Both the position numbers and the translations under genes were made by a program. A stretch of 5,947 nt of DNA, taken from assembly GCA_021202575.1 (NCBI GenBank), contig JAJQCU010000094.1, positions 1 to 5,947 on the forward strand, written 5' to 3'. The DNA is from Lachnospiraceae bacterium (GTDB taxonomy: Bacteria; Bacillota; Clostridia; Lachnospirales; Lachnospiraceae). Shown here in pieces: positions 5,761 to 5,947 of the stretch. The notes beneath the pieces are model-generated. The model worked only from the letters and a program-made list of their open reading frames with translations. It had not been told where the DNA came from and made no database searches. Each line of letters starts with the position of its first letter. Within the stretch, counting starts at the first letter, position 1.

Positions 5761-5947
5761 ATGGAGAAACTGCGGAACCATTTTTGCAAACACATTCGTA
5801 TATACAGGGCGCTTCTGATGGCGCTGCTTCCGCTTCGGTGCTGCGTGGTGCGCTGTCTGCTTTCCGGGCATACGATAGCTGACACTTATCTTCCCGCCTC
5901 TGACTGGAGTGACGAGCTGTTTTACTATAAACAGGTGGAGGGGATGG
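5761..5947 (+). CDS. N-terminal part of a second membrane protein (cut by the window end)
   Basis: The first 62 codons are present and the frame is still open at the window end. The start ATG directly follows the TAG of the glycosyltransferase, with AAGGA at 5752-5756 four bases upstream. The N-terminus is basic, followed by a hydrophobic stretch at about 17-35. That stretch is broken by Arg26 and Arg31 and has Cys27, Cys28 and Cys32, which is unusual for a first membrane helix. Then comes TYLPASDWSDELFYYKQVEG (42-61). I recall W-S/N-D-E-x-x-Y-Y-K-Q-x-E-like segments at this position in large unnamed membrane proteins of Firmicutes glycan clusters. The acidic W-S-D placement parallels residues 44-46 of the membrane protein at 2889-4130. 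A GT-C-like transferase or polymerase is a guess; function is unassigned. Confidence 0.75.
   Translation, partial: MEKLRNHFCKHIRIYRALLMALLPLRCCVVRCLLSGHTIADTYLPASDWSDELFYYKQVEGM

Overview
The window reads as part of a surface-glycan or protein-glycosylation gene cluster from a moderately GC-rich Firmicute. A Clostridia/Lachnospiraceae-type genome is my inference, from the strong AGGAG ribosome sites, the GC-rich third codon positions, and the kinds of glycosyltransferase and membrane protein present. All genes lie on the + strand.

Layout: (1) Bases 1-414 hold the C-terminal part of a family-2-like glycosyltransferase. It is interrupted by an in-frame TAG at 43-45, leaving a 114-codon open frame from 70. 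(2) pseC (494-1699) and pseB (1871-2866) encode the aminotransferase and dehydratase that act on UDP-GlcNAc in the pseudaminic acid / UDP-L-AltNAc pathway. Their order is reversed relative to the pathway. A 171-base gap between them carries a perfect 23-bp inverted repeat. (3) A 413-residue polytopic membrane protein (2889-4130) follows. (4) A GNAT acetyltransferase, probably the PseH step (4239-4751), overlaps by 11 bases a membrane-anchored GtrB/ArnC-type glycosyltransferase (4741-5760). That gene abuts the start of a second membrane protein (from 5761), which runs off the end of the window.

How the genes may work together (inference): PseB and PseC would make UDP-4-amino-4,6-dideoxy-L-AltNAc and the GNAT would N-acetylate it. 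The GtrB-like enzyme could load a nucleotide sugar onto polyprenyl phosphate. The two membrane proteins each have a W-S-D acidic motif just after the first hydrophobic segment, so they are candidates for GT-C-like transfer or polymerisation outside the membrane. PseG, PseI and PseF (hydrolase, synthase, CMP-transferase) are not in the window, so the product could be the diacetamido sugar itself rather than pseudaminic acid.

The most unusual non-coding signal is that the three probable sugar-nucleotide genes (pseC, pseB, pseH) are each preceded by a gap of 79-171 bases. Each gap holds a hairpin just upstream of the ribosome site and a TGAAATTT motif 77-87 bases before the start codon. Two of these share an exact 13-mer at the hairpin's left arm. 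The other gene junctions have short gaps, overlaps or direct abutment and lack this arrangement. No tRNA, rRNA, CRISPR array, transposase, convincing promoter or intrinsic terminator was seen.
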